A stretch of DNA of 64,000 bases from Balaenoptera acutorostrata (GCF_949987535.1 NC_080070.1:7374016-7438015), one strand, 5' to 3'; positions 38,101 to 49,799 are shown, counted from the first letter of the stretch. Notes: generated by a model not told the origin, from the letters alone. Numbers and translations are program-made.

Positions 38101-41100
38101 ATTTTTTTTTGAAAAATAGTTTTATTTTATTTTATTTTATTTATTTTATTTTTTTTTAAATTTTATAGCTACTTTATTTATTTATTTCTTTATTTTTGGC
38201 TGTGTTGGGTCTTCGGTTCGTGCGAGGGCTTTCTCTGGTTACGGCAAGTGGGGGCCACTCTTCATCGCGGTGCAGGGACCGCTCTTCATCGCGGTGCGCG
38301 GGCCTCTCACTATCGCGGCCCCTCCCGTTGCGGGGCACAGGCTCCAGACGCGCAGGCTCAGTAGTTGTGGCTCACGGGCCCAGCTGCTCCGTGGCATGTG
38401 GGATCTTCCCAGACCAGGGCTCGAACCCGTGTCCCCTGCATTAGCAGGCAGATTCTCAACCACTGCGCCACCAGGGAAGCCCTGAAAAATAGTTTTATTT
38501 TAAAAGATGCTGAGAGTTCAACCCAGATGAAGACTGAGAATAGGTGTATGGATTTATTTTTTTAATTAATTTTTATTGGAGTATAGTTGCTTTACAGTGT
38601 TGTGTTAGTTTCTGCTGTACAGCAAAGTGAATCAGTTATATGTATACATATATCCCCTCTTTTTTAGATTTCCTTCCCATTTAGGTCACCACAGAGCACT
38701 GAGTAGAGTTCCCTGTGTTATACAGTAGGTTCTCATTAGTTATCTATTTTATATATAGTAGTGTATATATGTCAATCCCAATATCCCAATTCATCTCACC
38801 CCCCCTTCCCCCCTTGGTATCCACATGTTTGTTCTCTACATTTGTGTCTCTATTTCTGCTTTGCAAGTAAGTTCATCTGTACCTTTTTTCTACATTCCAT
38901 ATATAAGCGATATTATATGATATTTGTTTTAGGTGTATGGATTTAAATAAAAGATAGTGATTCCTTTTTTCATGAGAGCAGGCTTGGAATTCTTTTGGGG
39001 TTGAAGTCAGATTTCAGAGGGCTAATGTACTATGTCACTCTGACATTTTATCCCTAAAATCCCTCAGCATTGCCCAGCTTATCCTCTTTCTCTGATTTGG
39101 ACCATCTGCTAATCTCCCTTTAGCAATCCATGAAGCATACTTTTGGTTCTCTTAAATATATATATTACTGAAAGAAAGTTATACTTGAAAATACACAGAG
39201 TAAACATTTTTTACAGGGAAATGGGAATCTTGTAATATTTTAATTTGTTCATTTCATTCAGTGCAACCCCCTTCTATTCTAGCAGAACTCAACTGTGTTT
39301 TAGGTTGTGATTAGCACTGTCACTGGAAGTACTTCTCAGAATATTTTAGCTGAAGCTCCAGTTCTTATTTTCATATACCCCCTATTCCCAAGATATCTCC
39401 AGTTGTCTCAGGGGTTGTCCCACAATTCTCAAAGCACAATACTGGTGCATTTTAAGAAACCTATGACAAAATGCAGCATTGCTAGATATATTGGGACCAA
39501 GACAAAATCAAACACAGAGTCATCTAACAGGTCCAGGTAGATTAGGAACCACTGTTATAATATGTGGGCAGTTCTGCTTTTCTTTGTGTAAACCTATAAT
39601 CTATTTAAAAAAATCTCTTCTCATACATTTTCCCAGGAGTAAATTTGAGAATTTAAAAACAGCTCATTGTGCTTTAAATTTAGTGCTCAAGGAAACCAAA
39701 CTACCCTGTTTGACTTCTCTGTACAGATGATGGACTTCCCAAACCAGAACTAATATCCTGGCTTGAACAGGGGAGAGAACTCTTCAGGAACTGGGGAGAA
39801 TCACAGAAATCAGGAAACATAATTTGCTCCTCTGCTGATTTGCATTTGGATCCAGTTATTGAGGGACAACTATTTGGGGGTGAGTATTAAGAAATCAGCG
39901 CCCTGTCCTTAAGACATCCCATTCAGGTTTCTTAGTTCCAATTCTCTGACCTTGACTTCCCTGTTTGACTGGACTGAGGCTTAACACCTGGTATATTCTA
40001 GAGAAAGGCAGTAAAGCATAGTAGTTAGGATTGTGGGTTCTGGATCCTGAGTCTGGATCTTGCCTTTTCCAGGTGACCTTGGGCAAGTTATTCAACCTCA
40101 TAGTATTTCAATTTCCTGACCTATAAAATGAAGATAATAAAAGTACCTAAATTATAGGATTAAATGGGTTAATGTATGTAAACTGTTACAAAGATACCTG
40201 GCAACACAGTAGGAGTTCAGCAAATATGAAGTATTCTTAGTAGTGGGGGGGGGGGAGGAATAGAGACTCCTCTTTTGTTTCTTGTCATGATGGGAGAGTC
40301 TGAGATTTTTGGATTCTTAAGGGTCAGTATTAAAGTATGAAAAAAAGTCAAATGGGAGCATCATTCCAAGAAATGTTGTCAGTAGTTTATTTAATTTTTA
40401 GCTGCTTCTTTCAGGAGAGAAAGAGTTTTTCTTCACAAATTATTTCACTTTTTCTGTCTGTTAGCAATTCTTCCAAGAAACCTTTTTACAACGTTGGTAG
40501 GAATAGAGACGAGGAGGGAGGAACATCTGGTCTTAGGACAGCTCCTGGAGTATATGGAATCATAGCGTTAGCCAGGGCCTGTCAGTAACACTGCCATCAT
40601 TATTTTATTTTATCTTTTTTAAAGTCTTTATTGAATTTGTTACATTATTGCTTCTGTTTTTTGTTTTGGTTTTTTGGCGAGGAGGCATGTGAGATCTTAG
40701 CTCCCTGACCAGGGATTGAACCCACACCCCCTGCATTGGAAGGTGAAGTCTTAACCACTGGACCACCAGGGAAGTCCCTGTCATTATTTTTTGACTCCAG
40801 GAATGTCTGCGCATCCAAATGGGACAAGTCTGGTGGCCCTGTTAACTCATACAGTTCTCACAACAATCTTATGTACTGTTTCCATTTGTACAGGAGAAGG
40901 AACTGAAGCCAAAGATGAGTTTGACAAAGTTTGCACAGTGGACAAATGGGATTCGAACCCAGTCTGATTCCAAAGCTTAGGCCCTACATTTGTGACTTAC
41001 ATGTTCTCTTTTCAGTATTATTCTAAGATAGGTCTGTTCAGTTTAGTTTCAGCAGACTCTCACCAAACTCCTGGTCATGAAACTGACCCCCACTGAAAGG

Positions 41101-43043
41101 AGCTGCCGGTTTAGTTCAGCGGAAGCTGGGCTTCCAGCCCACCTCAGGTCACTGCTACGGCCACATAAGCCTTGGTCATGTCATAGGCTGGGATACTGAC
41201 TGAAGTTTTCTTTTCAATTTCAGGAAGCCAGCAAGCTGTGAAACCAGGAGAAGCCCACTGCCATTTCCAAGTAGATCCTCTTCAGAGCCAGCGTTCCTCT
41301 GAACCCTTTTTAGGAAAAAGTGAAGCTGTTTCCTTCAGGCCTGACCAAGTCGTCGCCCTCCTGAACCCACACAGACATGATACTCGGGCTCTAGGTCCAC
41401 TAGTCCACAGCTCCAGGGAACCCACCCGAAGAGACAGAATCGTAAGTCCCAGGACCCTCGGTCTCCCAGGCTTCCAGGAAACCTCCGGGGAGGGCCCCCA
41501 GCAACCTTGCCCCGTCTGTGGAGAAGGCTTTTGGAAGAACCTCTCAGAGCAGCACCAGGGGAGCCACTCGAAGGACCCGCCACACAGGGCTTGGAATCAA
41601 TTCCGCAACCAAACCCAGGTACAACAGCCCCTGAGCATCCCTCGGGGACAGAGGCACTTCCGCTGTCCAGGATGTGGGCGGGGCTTCCGCCGGAAGTCGT
41701 GTTTGCTTAGACCCCTGGCGATCCACCCCGAGAGCCAGCTGCCGGGCAGCGAGTGTGAAATGTACGCCCACCACCTGCGCGCGGGGCCGAGGCCTTCCCA
41801 GTGCCCCGGCTGCGACGAGAGAGGCCCCCGGGGCCCTCCCGGCGTGGAGAGGCCAGGCTCCCGGAGAGAGGGCGCCAGGGCCGCCTCCGAGCAGGCTGAG
41901 CTCCCGCGCTCGGGAGAGAAGCCAGGCCTGAGCCCGGCTGGCGAGGAGCGCCCGGAATCTCTCGAGCCCGGTCCCGGCGCGGAGAGGCCGGCCTCCTGCG
42001 GCCCGTGCGGCCGGCGCTCCTCCCCGCAGTGCGGGCTTCCAGACCACACCCACGTGCCCAGCGCGGAGCGGCCCTTCCGGTGCGCCGAGTGCGGCCGGGC
42101 CTCCCGCCAGCGCGGGCGGCTGCGGCTCCACCGGCAGCTGCATTCAGACGAGCAGCCTTTCGCGTGCCCGGAGTGCGGCCTGGGCTTCCGGCTGAGGAGG
42201 CACGGCGGCGAGAGGCCGCTCTCCTGCGGCGAGTGCGGCCGCGGCTTCGCCCACCCGTGCAAGCTGCGCGAGCACCTGCGGGTGCACAGCGGAGAGCGGC
42301 CCTTCGGCTGCCCCGAGTGCGGCAAGAGCTTCCGCCTGAAGGGCATCCTGAAGGCGCATGAGCGCACGCACAGCCGCGAGCGGCCCTTCCAGTGCGCGGA
42401 GTGCGGCAAGGGCTTCACGCGGCCATCCAAGCTGGCCGAGCACTTCCGCGTGCACAGCGGCGAGCGGCCCTTCGGCTGCCCCGACTGCAGCCGCCGCTTC
42501 CGTCTCAAGGGGCAGCTGCGGAGTCACCAGCGCCTGCACACGGGCGAGAGGCCCTTCCCGTGCCCCGACTGCGGCAAGAGCTACCGCGTGAAGGCCGACA
42601 TGAAGGCGCACCGGCTGCTGCACGGCGGCCGGATGCCCTTCTCCTGCGAGTGTGGCAAAGGCTTCGCCAAGCAGTCCAAGCTCGTGGAGCACATCAGGAC
42701 GCACACGGGCGAGAAGCCCTTTCAGTGTCCCCAGTGCGACAAGAGCTTCCGCTTGAAGGCGCAGCTGCTCAGCCACCAGGGCCTGCACACCGGTGAGAGG
42801 CCTTTCCGCTGTCCCGAGTGCAATAAAAACTTCCGGGAAAGGGGCCACATGCTTCGGCACCAGCGCATCCACAGGCCCGACAGGCCGTTCGCCTGTGCAG
42901 ACTGCGGCAAGGGCTTCATTTATAAGTCGAAACTCGCCGAACACATCAGAGTGCACACGAAGTCCTGTCGTGCCCCCAGTGAGCCTGACGTTAAGCAAAG
43001 GCTCAGCCAACTGTTTGCAATGATCGAGGCCGACTGGAGTTGA
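25883..43043 (+). CDS. ZNF786: ZNF786-like KRAB C2H2 zinc-finger protein gene, four exons, intact
   Basis: The exons are 25883-25900, 35218-35344, 39727-39879 and 41224-43043. They join in phase with consensus splice sites into 705 codons. Order of parts: MAEPAP, KRAB-A box (7-48), KRAB-B-type segment (49-99), a long linker with degenerate fingers (100 to about 380), a C2H2 array (about 380-680), and a tail ending MIEADWS. I recognise human ZNF786 in [22 protein letters not shown], the array and the C-terminus. Human ZNF786 is about 780 residues, so some finger sequence is missing here. It is probably a nuclear DNA-binding transcription factor; its target is unknown. No stop or frameshift was found. 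Confidence 0.88.
26806..27126 (+). mobile_element. CHR SINE, young class, in Tigger1
   Basis: AACAATGTACA flanks it at 26795-26805 and 27127-27137. Confidence 0.92.
27900..28293 (-). mobile_element. CHR SINE with 3'-transduced sequence, inserted in Tigger1
   Basis: GAAAGGTATTTCTT at 27886-27899 and 28294-28307 is the target-site duplication. On the minus strand the order is SINE (28293 to 28012), about 95 bp of other sequence (28011-27918), then a run of A (T on the + strand, 27903-27917). Part of the extra sequence (GTTGTGAGGATCAAATCAGA on the + strand) resembles an inverted MIR end. Confidence 0.85.
29466..29827 (-). mobile_element. CHR SINE, older class, in Tigger1
   Basis: AGAACACACACA / AGAACACATACA flank it; it ends CCACCAGGGAAGTCCC. 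Confidence 0.9.
29912..30190 (+). mobile_element. CHR SINE with its tRNA-like head deleted, in Tigger1
   Basis: ATGGTAACATCA flanks it. The sequence jumps from GCGCAGTGG to AGCAGCTAAGCCC, removing about 100 bp that would contain the Pol III A and B boxes. A GTGG occurs at both ends of the missing part in intact copies. Confidence 0.88.
30480..32120 (+). mobile_element. Old L1 fragments around an LTR
   Basis: Degenerate ORF2-like and 3' sequence (TTCGTTTGGAAAAATATAGG; ATCTCAAAATGTTGCATG). An LTR lies inside at 30755-31210. Confidence 0.6.
30755..31210 (+). mobile_element. MaLR-type LTR (MLT1-like) within old L1
   Basis: GTGTCTCCCCCAATACATGT, TTTATAAGAAGAGGAGCAGA, CCAGAACTATGAGAGAATAA and GGTACTTTGTGACAGCAGCC mark the same LTR family. 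Confidence 0.7.
32630..34720 (+). mobile_element. Old L1 fragments in ZNF786 intron 1
   Basis: AT-rich, diverged ORF2-like sequence (CTAGGAATGAATCTGTCAAG; TTCCTATCAGAATCCCAATA). A short SINE is inserted at 34391. Confidence 0.6.
34391..34522 (+). mobile_element. Short CHR-2-like SINE in L1, ZNF786 intron 1
   Basis: GGGACTTCCCTGGCGGTCCA head and AATAAA tail. Confidence 0.88.
35218..35344 (+). CDS. ZNF786: ZNF786-like exon 2, KRAB-A box
   Basis: This 127-bp exon lies between ATTTCAG and G|GTAAGAAG. It encodes [30 protein letters not shown] and NYEILVSL. The DV pair and EQEW are present, but MLE is replaced by MRT, as in other divergent KRAB boxes of this cluster. Confidence 0.9.
35345..36142. 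other. ZNF786 intron 2, first part
   Basis: No exon recognised. Confidence 0.5.
36157..36390 (-). mobile_element. Short CHR-2-like SINE with extra AT-rich 3' sequence
   Basis: The SINE body is about 36262-36390. The perfect 14-bp repeat TGATAGTTTTTTAA lies at 36143-36156 and 36391-36404, so about 105 bp including a (CA)n run is enclosed beyond the SINE tail. Confidence 0.7.
36802..37118 (+). mobile_element. CHR SINE, older class, ZNF786 intron 2
   Basis: AGATCAAATGGATGTG / AGATCAAATAGACGTG flank it. Confidence 0.9.
37130..38129 (-). mobile_element. L1 ORF2/3' fragment
   Basis: Reversed L1 (ATGGCTAATCATGTTGAGCA; GGATCCAGCCTCTTTTGCAT; ATCCATTTTGAGTTAATTTT). A SINE with internal duplication interrupts its end. 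Confidence 0.85.
38130..38481 (-). mobile_element. CHR SINE with 24-bp internal duplication, in L1
   Basis: TGAAAAATAGTTTTATTTTA flanks it. The internal duplication is at 38256 and 38280. Confidence 0.9.
38555..38935 (-). mobile_element. L1 3' fragment
   Basis: TTTTATTGGAGTATAGTTGC and GTTCCCTGTGTTATACAGTA. Confidence 0.85.
38936..39726. other. ZNF786 intron 2, last part
   Basis: No further exon recognised before the KRAB-B-type exon. Confidence 0.55.
39727..39879 (+). CDS. ZNF786: ZNF786-like exon 3, KRAB-B-type segment
   Basis: A phase-1 exon after CTCTGTACAG encodes [19 protein letters not shown], then a segment with KSGNIICSS, and ends at the donor TTTGGG|GTGAG. The length of 153 bp keeps phase 1 for the finger exon. 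Confidence 0.88.
40005..40235 (+). repeat. MIR copy in ZNF786 intron 3
   Basis: GACCTTGGGCAAGTTATTCA and AGTAGGAGTTCAGCAAATAT are MIR hallmarks; the copy is fairly complete. Confidence 0.75.
40612..40777 (-). mobile_element. CHR-2-like SINE with AATAAAGACTT tail
   Basis: Ends CCACCAGGGAAGTCCC. The + strand start AAGTCTTTATTGAATTTGTT is the reverse of the CHR-2 tail form. Confidence 0.88.
40840..40985 (+). repeat. MIR fragment
   Basis: TTCTCACAACAATCTTATGT and GGGATTCGAACCCAGTCTG. Confidence 0.7.
41224..43043 (+). CDS. ZNF786: ZNF786-like finger exon
   Basis: The exon starts after TTTTCAATTTCAG and ends at TGA 43041-43043. Two degenerate fingers sit in the linker (CPVCGEGF near residue 195; CPGCGRGF near 247, with one His replaced by Pro). 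From about residue 385 there is a finger lacking the core Phe ([10 protein letters not shown]), a truncated finger ([16 protein letters not shown]) that has lost its helix, then eight canonical fingers. A further finger has only one residue between its Cys pair (FSCECGKGF), a spacing I also recall from human ZNF786. Confidence 0.9.
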
Positions 43044-43663
43044 GACCGAGTAGGGCGCCCAAAGCGGTCAGCAGAGTCGGTATTGCCAGGGAGTCCACAG
43101 CCAGCGCAGCCAAACCCAAAATCTGGTAAGACAGATGGAACAGGGGCCCTTTTTTGAGCAAGAATATAATACAAGTTAGGAATATGAGAAACCACAAAGA
43201 TTCTCATTTAAAACATCACCAGCTATGTTTTCTATACATTGATAGAAAACAGTGGATAGAAACAATAGATAGGTTTGTTCTTCCCACCATCTTAACGGGT
43301 GATTTTCCCCAGCGTGCTAATAAGCTAACTCTGAAATCCCAGCTTGAATTTAGACAGCAGGAAATCCCTCCAGTACTGTTCTCAAAGCTAAAAGGATGGG
43401 GTGACTTAAATGTCAACTCTTCTTTTTTTCATAGTATGATGATAAGCAGGGGGTTTAACCCAGCGACTTTTGTTGCAGGCCTGATATGATAGGATTTGGT
43501 TTTGACTTACTTGAAGCTAATAGCAACAAAATGAGTTCTCCGACTCATGGTTTGTCTGTGTGAATGCTGAAGTTTCACAGCAGGTTTCATAGTGATTATG
43601 CATGGTTACCCTTAAGGAAAAGCGGATAATTCAAGCAAAATTTGATTAATCTGGGTTGAAGAA

Positions 43664-43669
43664 AATAAA
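43664..43669 (+). terminator. Candidate polyadenylation signal of the ZNF786-like gene
   Basis: AATAAA lies about 620 bp after the stop codon, just before an L1 3'-end fragment. No earlier canonical AATAAA was noticed between the stop and this site. Confidence 0.45.
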
Positions 43670-43707
43670 AGCGAAGGTGCTAAGTTGTATGGGACTAGAG
43701 TTTTGTT

Positions 43708-43930
43708 TTTTTAAATTGAAGTATAGTTGATTTACAATGTGTTAGTTTTAGGTGTACAGCAAAGTGATTCAGTTATACATACATATATACATATTTTTTT
43801 TCAGATTCTTTTCCCATACAGGTTATTATAAAATACTGAGTATAGTTCCCTGTGCTATACAGTAGGTCCTTGTTGATTATCTATTTTACATATAGTGTCC
43901 CAAACTCCTAATTTATCCCACCCCACGGAG
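43708..43930 (-). mobile_element. L1 3' fragment
   Basis: GAAGTATAGTTGATTTACAA and GTTCCCTGTGCTATACAGTA, just after the ZNF786 polyA signal. Confidence 0.8.
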
Positions 43931-46508
43931 GGGGGTAGCTAGAGTTTAGATAAGAGATTGGGACAGGAGGTAGATTTGGGCGTTCCAGAACACAGGTGCT
44001 GTTTGCAACTAAGAGAGTGAATGAGATTCCCAAGAGTGACTTTCTAGGCAGATGACTAAAGTCTGAGTTAAGACAAAATAACAAAGCTAAACAGCTTTAT
44101 TAGGGAGCCTGACAGGCAACAACAGTTTCGTGTAGAGAGTTTTCAAGCAAACGTTCAAAGTAAACATACAAAGAGAAGTCAAGGAAAATACCCCATTTGT
44201 TACACTAGGTGAAGGCTGTGTGAGCACAGAATGTTTATACCCCAGGGACAGAGTTGTACTCCATCCAGAGAATTCCTGACTTTCAGAGGGTTTATGCTTC
44301 ATTTAAAAGAATGGCTGACCTGAAATTCTAGGGATGATAGAAAATGAGATGTCAGTAAACTGTAATAGACATTACTATGAAGCAATAGTTCACAGATGAT
44401 TTTCTCTGGAACACTAGCTTCAAATAAATAAGTTAAACAGTTCCCCCCCCTACACACACACAGAGTCTATGACTCTCAAGAGGAAGACATAATAGTATAT
44501 TCTGAATATATTTGACCTTTTTTGACCTTGGGATTCCTTTCTGTCTTCCCCTCCCCCCCAAAAAAAACCACTATGATCTTGTGGACATCAATAGAATTCT
44601 ACAGGACTCATTCTGGAAAATATTACCGAAGAATAGTCCTGGCTCCAGCCAAGTAGCCCTTAGTCTAAGACAGAATATCAGGGGATGAACGCCCTCAGTT
44701 TTAGGTGACAAAACAGAACTTTAAGTCAGAATAAATCTTTAATTGGTTTTAGAGCACCCCTTTTTCTCATGTGATAGGACACTAACAGAGGTGACTGATG
44801 GTATTAAGAGGTGATATGATTTAGGCAGGTTTATAATCACTAGACACACATGGTTATGTCTGCTGCGTTCACGAGGCAGCTGACCTCACAATGCATGAGG
44901 AAAGAAGGGGCAGCGGCCCCTGCTGCAGATGAGGGCCCGTGGTGAGGGAGCAGGAGGACGAGGAGGAGCTGGAGGAGAAGGGGGTCTGTGGTGGGGGAAG
45001 GGGAGGAGGAGGAGGTGGCAGTGAATCATGTAGAGGCTTTGAGGGAGACTGAAGGCCCGGGCCTCTAGTTCGGTGTTCTCACATATTTCCTGTTATAATT
45101 GGAGGATCTCAGAGATAGTAAAAGATCCAGAGTGTTTGAATTTTGTTAGAAACTGGAAGGGTTTTGGAGGAAGTTGAGAAAAAGGGCACGACCCAACTAA
45201 ACCCCAGTACCCTAGGCTGCCCACACTACAAATGAAAAAGATACCAGAGTGGTGTTTAACAAGTAGAGGGATTTCTGGGAAAGAAGGTATTATAAGCACA
45301 GGTTCCTAAAACTTCTCTTCCTTTCCTGCCCAAAATTCCTAAAAAAAAAAAAAAATCACTGCTGAGATATCCTGGTGAAATCCCTGAACTTCCAAAAAAA
45401 AAGAAGGAAAAAAAAATGTATCCTGTCACCTACAAAGGAATAAGAACTCTGATTGGTGCAACAATGAAGATCATATTAAAGGGACAGAATGGTTTAAAAA
45501 AGAAATCCATTTAAGTCAAGAAGACAAGGTCTCTGCTGAGCCATTATTTAACATTATAGAATACATCATATTACTGTGTACCTGGAACATCCAAGAGAAT
45601 CAGCTAGGTAACTACTATGAGTAAGAAAAATGACCCTATTCACAAAAGTCCAGTTACTGTCTTGATTCAAGATAGGAATTAAGCACACTCTTATGTTTGT
45701 GTCTTCTGCCTCTCAGTATCCCATTGAAATTATAGTAAAGGGATTTTTCTTCAAAGGCTGTAAATCCACCACAAAGAACAGAATTCCGAGGAGACCATCA
45801 CCAGATGAGAAATTTCAAGAGATTTCAGAAAGTTATTAAAGAATGGTATCTAATGAAGAGGATCAGAGGACTGAGCTGAGGGGACTATTGATTTGCTCAG
45901 AAGCAGCTCAACCTGGGGAGCCAGGCAGGATGGAGGCTGGAAACCAGAGCGTTAACTGAAAGTCTGTTACAGTGAATAGTCCAGCCCCACTCCATCCCTA
46001 CCACTACCAACACCAGAAGCAGGAAGTATGTCTGGCAGCGAGGTATTTACCTTGTAAGGGAAAAAAGGAAATGAACAAAGCATCTGGGGATAACTAGAAT
46101 ATGGATGTTGTCTGAGATAAAAGCCCTCCTCATTCTAGCATGACTCCTAAGCAGTCAGTCACCTTGGAGTAAACTGTCATACAAGACCCACCCATGGACA
46201 CAAAGATCCTAATTGACTTGTCTACTGTTGCATTCTCAAATATGGACAGGCAAGATTATCAAACATTTGGAAAAAACTTTTACATGAAAGAGAAAGACCA
46301 AGACAAGCAAGAAAAAAAGTACGTCAGACAAACCATAGCCAATTCAGGAACTAAAAGCTATATTTTAAAATCTCTAATAAAAATATTCAGAAAAATTGGA
46401 GAACACTTATTATAAAACAAGAACATAATGTTATGAAAAGGGAAGCATCTGAAAAACAAATTCTAGGAAGTTTAAAAAAAAGTGATTGCTAAAATAAAAA
46501 GATCTCAG
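43931..46508. other. Unassigned sequence downstream of the ZNF786-like gene
   Basis: No gene seen apart from the purine-rich tract. Confidence 0.45.
44940..45020 (+). repeat. Purine-rich GGA tract
   Basis: Short GAGGAG/GGAGGA-rich stretch between unique sequences 3' of the ZNF786-like gene. Confidence 0.7.
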
Positions 46509-46655
46509 GAATTCCCTGGCAGTCCTGTGGTTAGGACTCGGCACTTTCACTGCCAGGGCCCCGGGGTTCAATCCCTGGTCGGGGAATTAAGATCCCGCAA
46601 GCTGGGCAGCACAGCCAAAACAAAACCCAAAACAAAACAAAACAAAACAAAATCT
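46509..46655 (+). mobile_element. Short CHR-2-like SINE
   Basis: GAATTCCCTGGCAGTCCTGT head and a CAAAA-repeat tail. Confidence 0.88.
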
Positions 46656-49419
46656 CATAGTAGTATTAAAGAAATCTCAGAGAAAACAGAACCAAGTTTC
46701 AACAGATAGAAAATAAGAGTAATGGGAGAAAATGAATTGTGCAAATACTAGCCTCTGCCCATTTTTCTGTAGAAGAAAATGCATATCTATACATATTATC
46801 TTAATCATATATACATATATGACATAGAGGTAGGAGGGGAAGAGAGTGGGAGAAAGAAGCAAATAAAGGGGGGAAAGTACACCAAAAAGCCCCTCATGTG
46901 TGATTATCTTCACGCATCTATATAAAAATGTATGTGATTACAAGGAAACTTCGAAATTTTAAAAAGTAGTAATATGAAAATAAAATATAAAACTCAGTCC
47001 TAAAGGAGGGCTGGACACTCCTTTTAATTCTTTTTAGAATTTTAGAGTTTTAAATTTCCAATCTCTAATATTACAGGGAAGGAAACCAAAGCCACAGTAA
47101 GTGTCTAATCCACAATCTCATACCTATTTAGTGGCAGGGCTGAGACCTTGTGGGTCTCTTGAGTCCAGGGCAGGGATCCTTCCACCACACTTAATTGGAA
47201 ATCCAGGAAATGCATGTTCTGTGGATAAGAAATACTAACTGCTTAAACAAACAAAACCAGCACAGTTACCTAAAACAGGGAAGGAAGATTACAGAGAAAG
47301 AGAACAGAGAAAACCACAGGTATTCAGTGTAAAAAATCACATAGGCAAAGGGAGATTATTAGCAGCATCTTGGAAAAGACCAAAAGATTAATGAAAGGGA
47401 TTCTTTTTTTAAATAGGGAAGAAAAGCCATCGGAATGAATGGAAACCCTTTATGATTTTAGGGACAAAGAGATTATTTAGGAATAAAATAGAATCTTCTT
47501 TCTGACAACGTAATTCACTACTTCACTCTTGACCAAGATAGTTCTGGGGGGAGGTTTCCATCAACCTAAAATGTGAAGCTTGGAGTTATTAAATAACTAA
47601 AAATCCAGAAACTTTTAGTTATAATTGACAAAATAAAGGGGAGTTTGTCATCAGAAGTTTTAAAATAAGTTAGGAACAAACCAATCACTCTCATGGCAAC
47701 TAGAGGGCTTTTTAACTGTGACCCCACTCTATAACCTCCCCCCCACCTGGAAACCAGTGTGATTATATCCTGATGAGAGTCACCTGGTAAAAAGTACAGA
47801 AAAGGATGCGCTCACCAAACACTTAAGTTGTTGAGGGAGAGGCAACAGTTTCTATTATGCCTGTGTGGTGTATCAAGGGAATAAAAGGATAGCTTCTCAC
47901 GACATCCACTTGGATGTCTAAAAGACTTCTCAAATTCGACATTTCCAAAACCAAACTTCTAATTTTCCTCCCTTATCCTGTTCCTTCTGTAGTCCTTTCC
48001 ATCTCAGTAAATGGAAACTCCACCTTCTAGTTTCTTAGGTAAAAAATCTTGATATTGTCTTTGACTTCTCTCTCTCAAAAATCTCACCTAATCCATCAAC
48101 ATGTCCTGAGAGTTCCATCTTCAAAATAAATCTAGACTCTTAAGTCTTCTCACCACCTCCTCTAAGACAACCTGGCTCAAGCTGCCATCACCTGGTGCCT
48201 GATTATTTCAATAGCCTCCTCACTGATCTTCCTGTTTCCACCATTGCCTGCCCAGTCTGTTCTCCAGAGAGCAGCCAGAGTGATCCTTTAAAAATAAAAG
48301 TCAGATCATGTCATTTTCCTGGTTAAAACCCCCAATAATTTGAGGGTCAACAGATTTGAAGAAGCAAGAGAGACCAAAAAGGAGAGAACAGTGAGGTGAG
48401 AGGGATCCCATGAGAACATGGTGTCTCACTAGCCAAGCAAGGAGAGTGTTCCAAGAAGCAGGTCTGCTGCTAAGGAGTACAATGAGAACAGGGAAATGGC
48501 CAGTAGAATTGGCAACATTGAGATAAATGTTGACCTAATCAAGAACAGTTTCATTGGGAGCTGTTGGGGCAGAAAGGCAAAACTTGGTTGATTGGTGCAG
48601 GAGTGTGAATAAGGAATTGGAGACAGGCTACACAGAAAACTCAAGTTTGAAAGAAGTTTGGTCATGAAGGGGAAAAGAGAATTTGGCCGTAGTGGGAAAA
48701 GTTATTGATACTGGAGCATGTTTGCATGCTAATGGAGGAGGATTCTGAAAGAGGAGGAAATTGATGTCGAGGGGAAAGATAATAGAGGAAGTGGAGGAAT
48801 TGGCTTTTGATGAGGGAGGGACATTTTCCCCACAGTAACTGGAGGATAGGAAAAGAGGAGGAGAGGGACTCTGTCCCTTTGAACCACTACCGTCTCCCTT
48901 TTAGTGTGCATTGTGCATCTGCATTACATATACATTAACTATATCCTCTTAGAAGACACAGTAATGCCTACTCGCCAAAAAAAAACCACCTCACCCAATT
49001 TCCTCCTGGCACCGGCAGGGTAACTGCTTAGAAGTTAATATTCCTTTCTCAATCCTGTAAGAGGTCACAATAACGCACTACTTGCCTCGTTGGACTATGT
49101 AAACTGTCAATACAGTACTTTGATGTATAACCCTTTGTCTCAAAAATCTATATAACTGTGCTTTGCCTTCTGATAGGTGGAACAGTCTTCAGAGCTTTCT
49201 GCAAGACTGTCTCCCCTGTAATAATCCTCAGGTTGGCTCAAATAACAATTTCCATATCTTTATGAGACTGACTATTAATTTTTTTCACTGTCGAGGAGAA
49301 GTTTGGTGTACCAAAAATTCAGGCAAAAAAAGGCAACCTTACACATGATCCAATTCCCTGATTTATATGCCCATCAATTTTAGGTCCAACCTTGTGTAAC
49401 CCCCAAAAGAGGAAGGGGC
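46656..49419. other. Unassigned sequence with an old repeat
   Basis: About 47920-48340 holds an ancient interspersed repeat (CAGCCAGAGTGATCCTTTAA). A related copy surrounds the minisatellite at 59.1 kb. No gene seen. Confidence 0.45.
47040..47190 (+). repeat. MIR fragment
   Basis: ATTACAGGGAAGGAAACCAA and TTAGTGGCAGGGCTGAGACC. Confidence 0.6.
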
Positions 49420-49770
49420 GGGACTTCCCTGGTGGTCCAGCGGTAAGGAATCCGCCTTCCAATGCAGGGGACTCAGGTTCGATCCCTGGTCGGGGAACTG
49501 GGATCCCACGTGCCACGGGGCAACTAATCCTCCGCACCACAACTACTGAGCTCGCATGCCTCAACTAGAGAGCCCGCGTGCCACAACTACAGAGCCCACA
49601 CGCCCTGGAGCCAGCGTGCCACAACTAGAGAAGAGAAAACCCACAGGCCACAACTGGAGAGGAGACTGCGCACCACAACGAAGAGCCCACGTGCCTCAAC
49701 GAGAGGCCACATGCCCCAACAAAGATCCCGTGTGCCACAAGTAAGATGTGACGTAGCCATTAAAAAAAAA
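49420..49770 (+). mobile_element. CHR SINE, class with AGAGAAGAGAAAACCC
   Basis: Head GGGACTTCCCTGGTGGTCCA; ends in poly-A just before the third CpG island. It shares its body with the copy at 62318. Confidence 0.88.
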
Positions 49771-49799
49771 CGGTTGGGGGGGCAGAGTTTAAATTCCAG

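Noticed and set aside
41544..43010. Long minus-strand frames opposite the ZNF786 finger exon
   Set aside because: Same cause: periodic GC-rich finger sequence keeps other frames open.
48429..48911. Minus-strand frames in purine-rich sequence
   Set aside because: Composition explains them; no domain seen.
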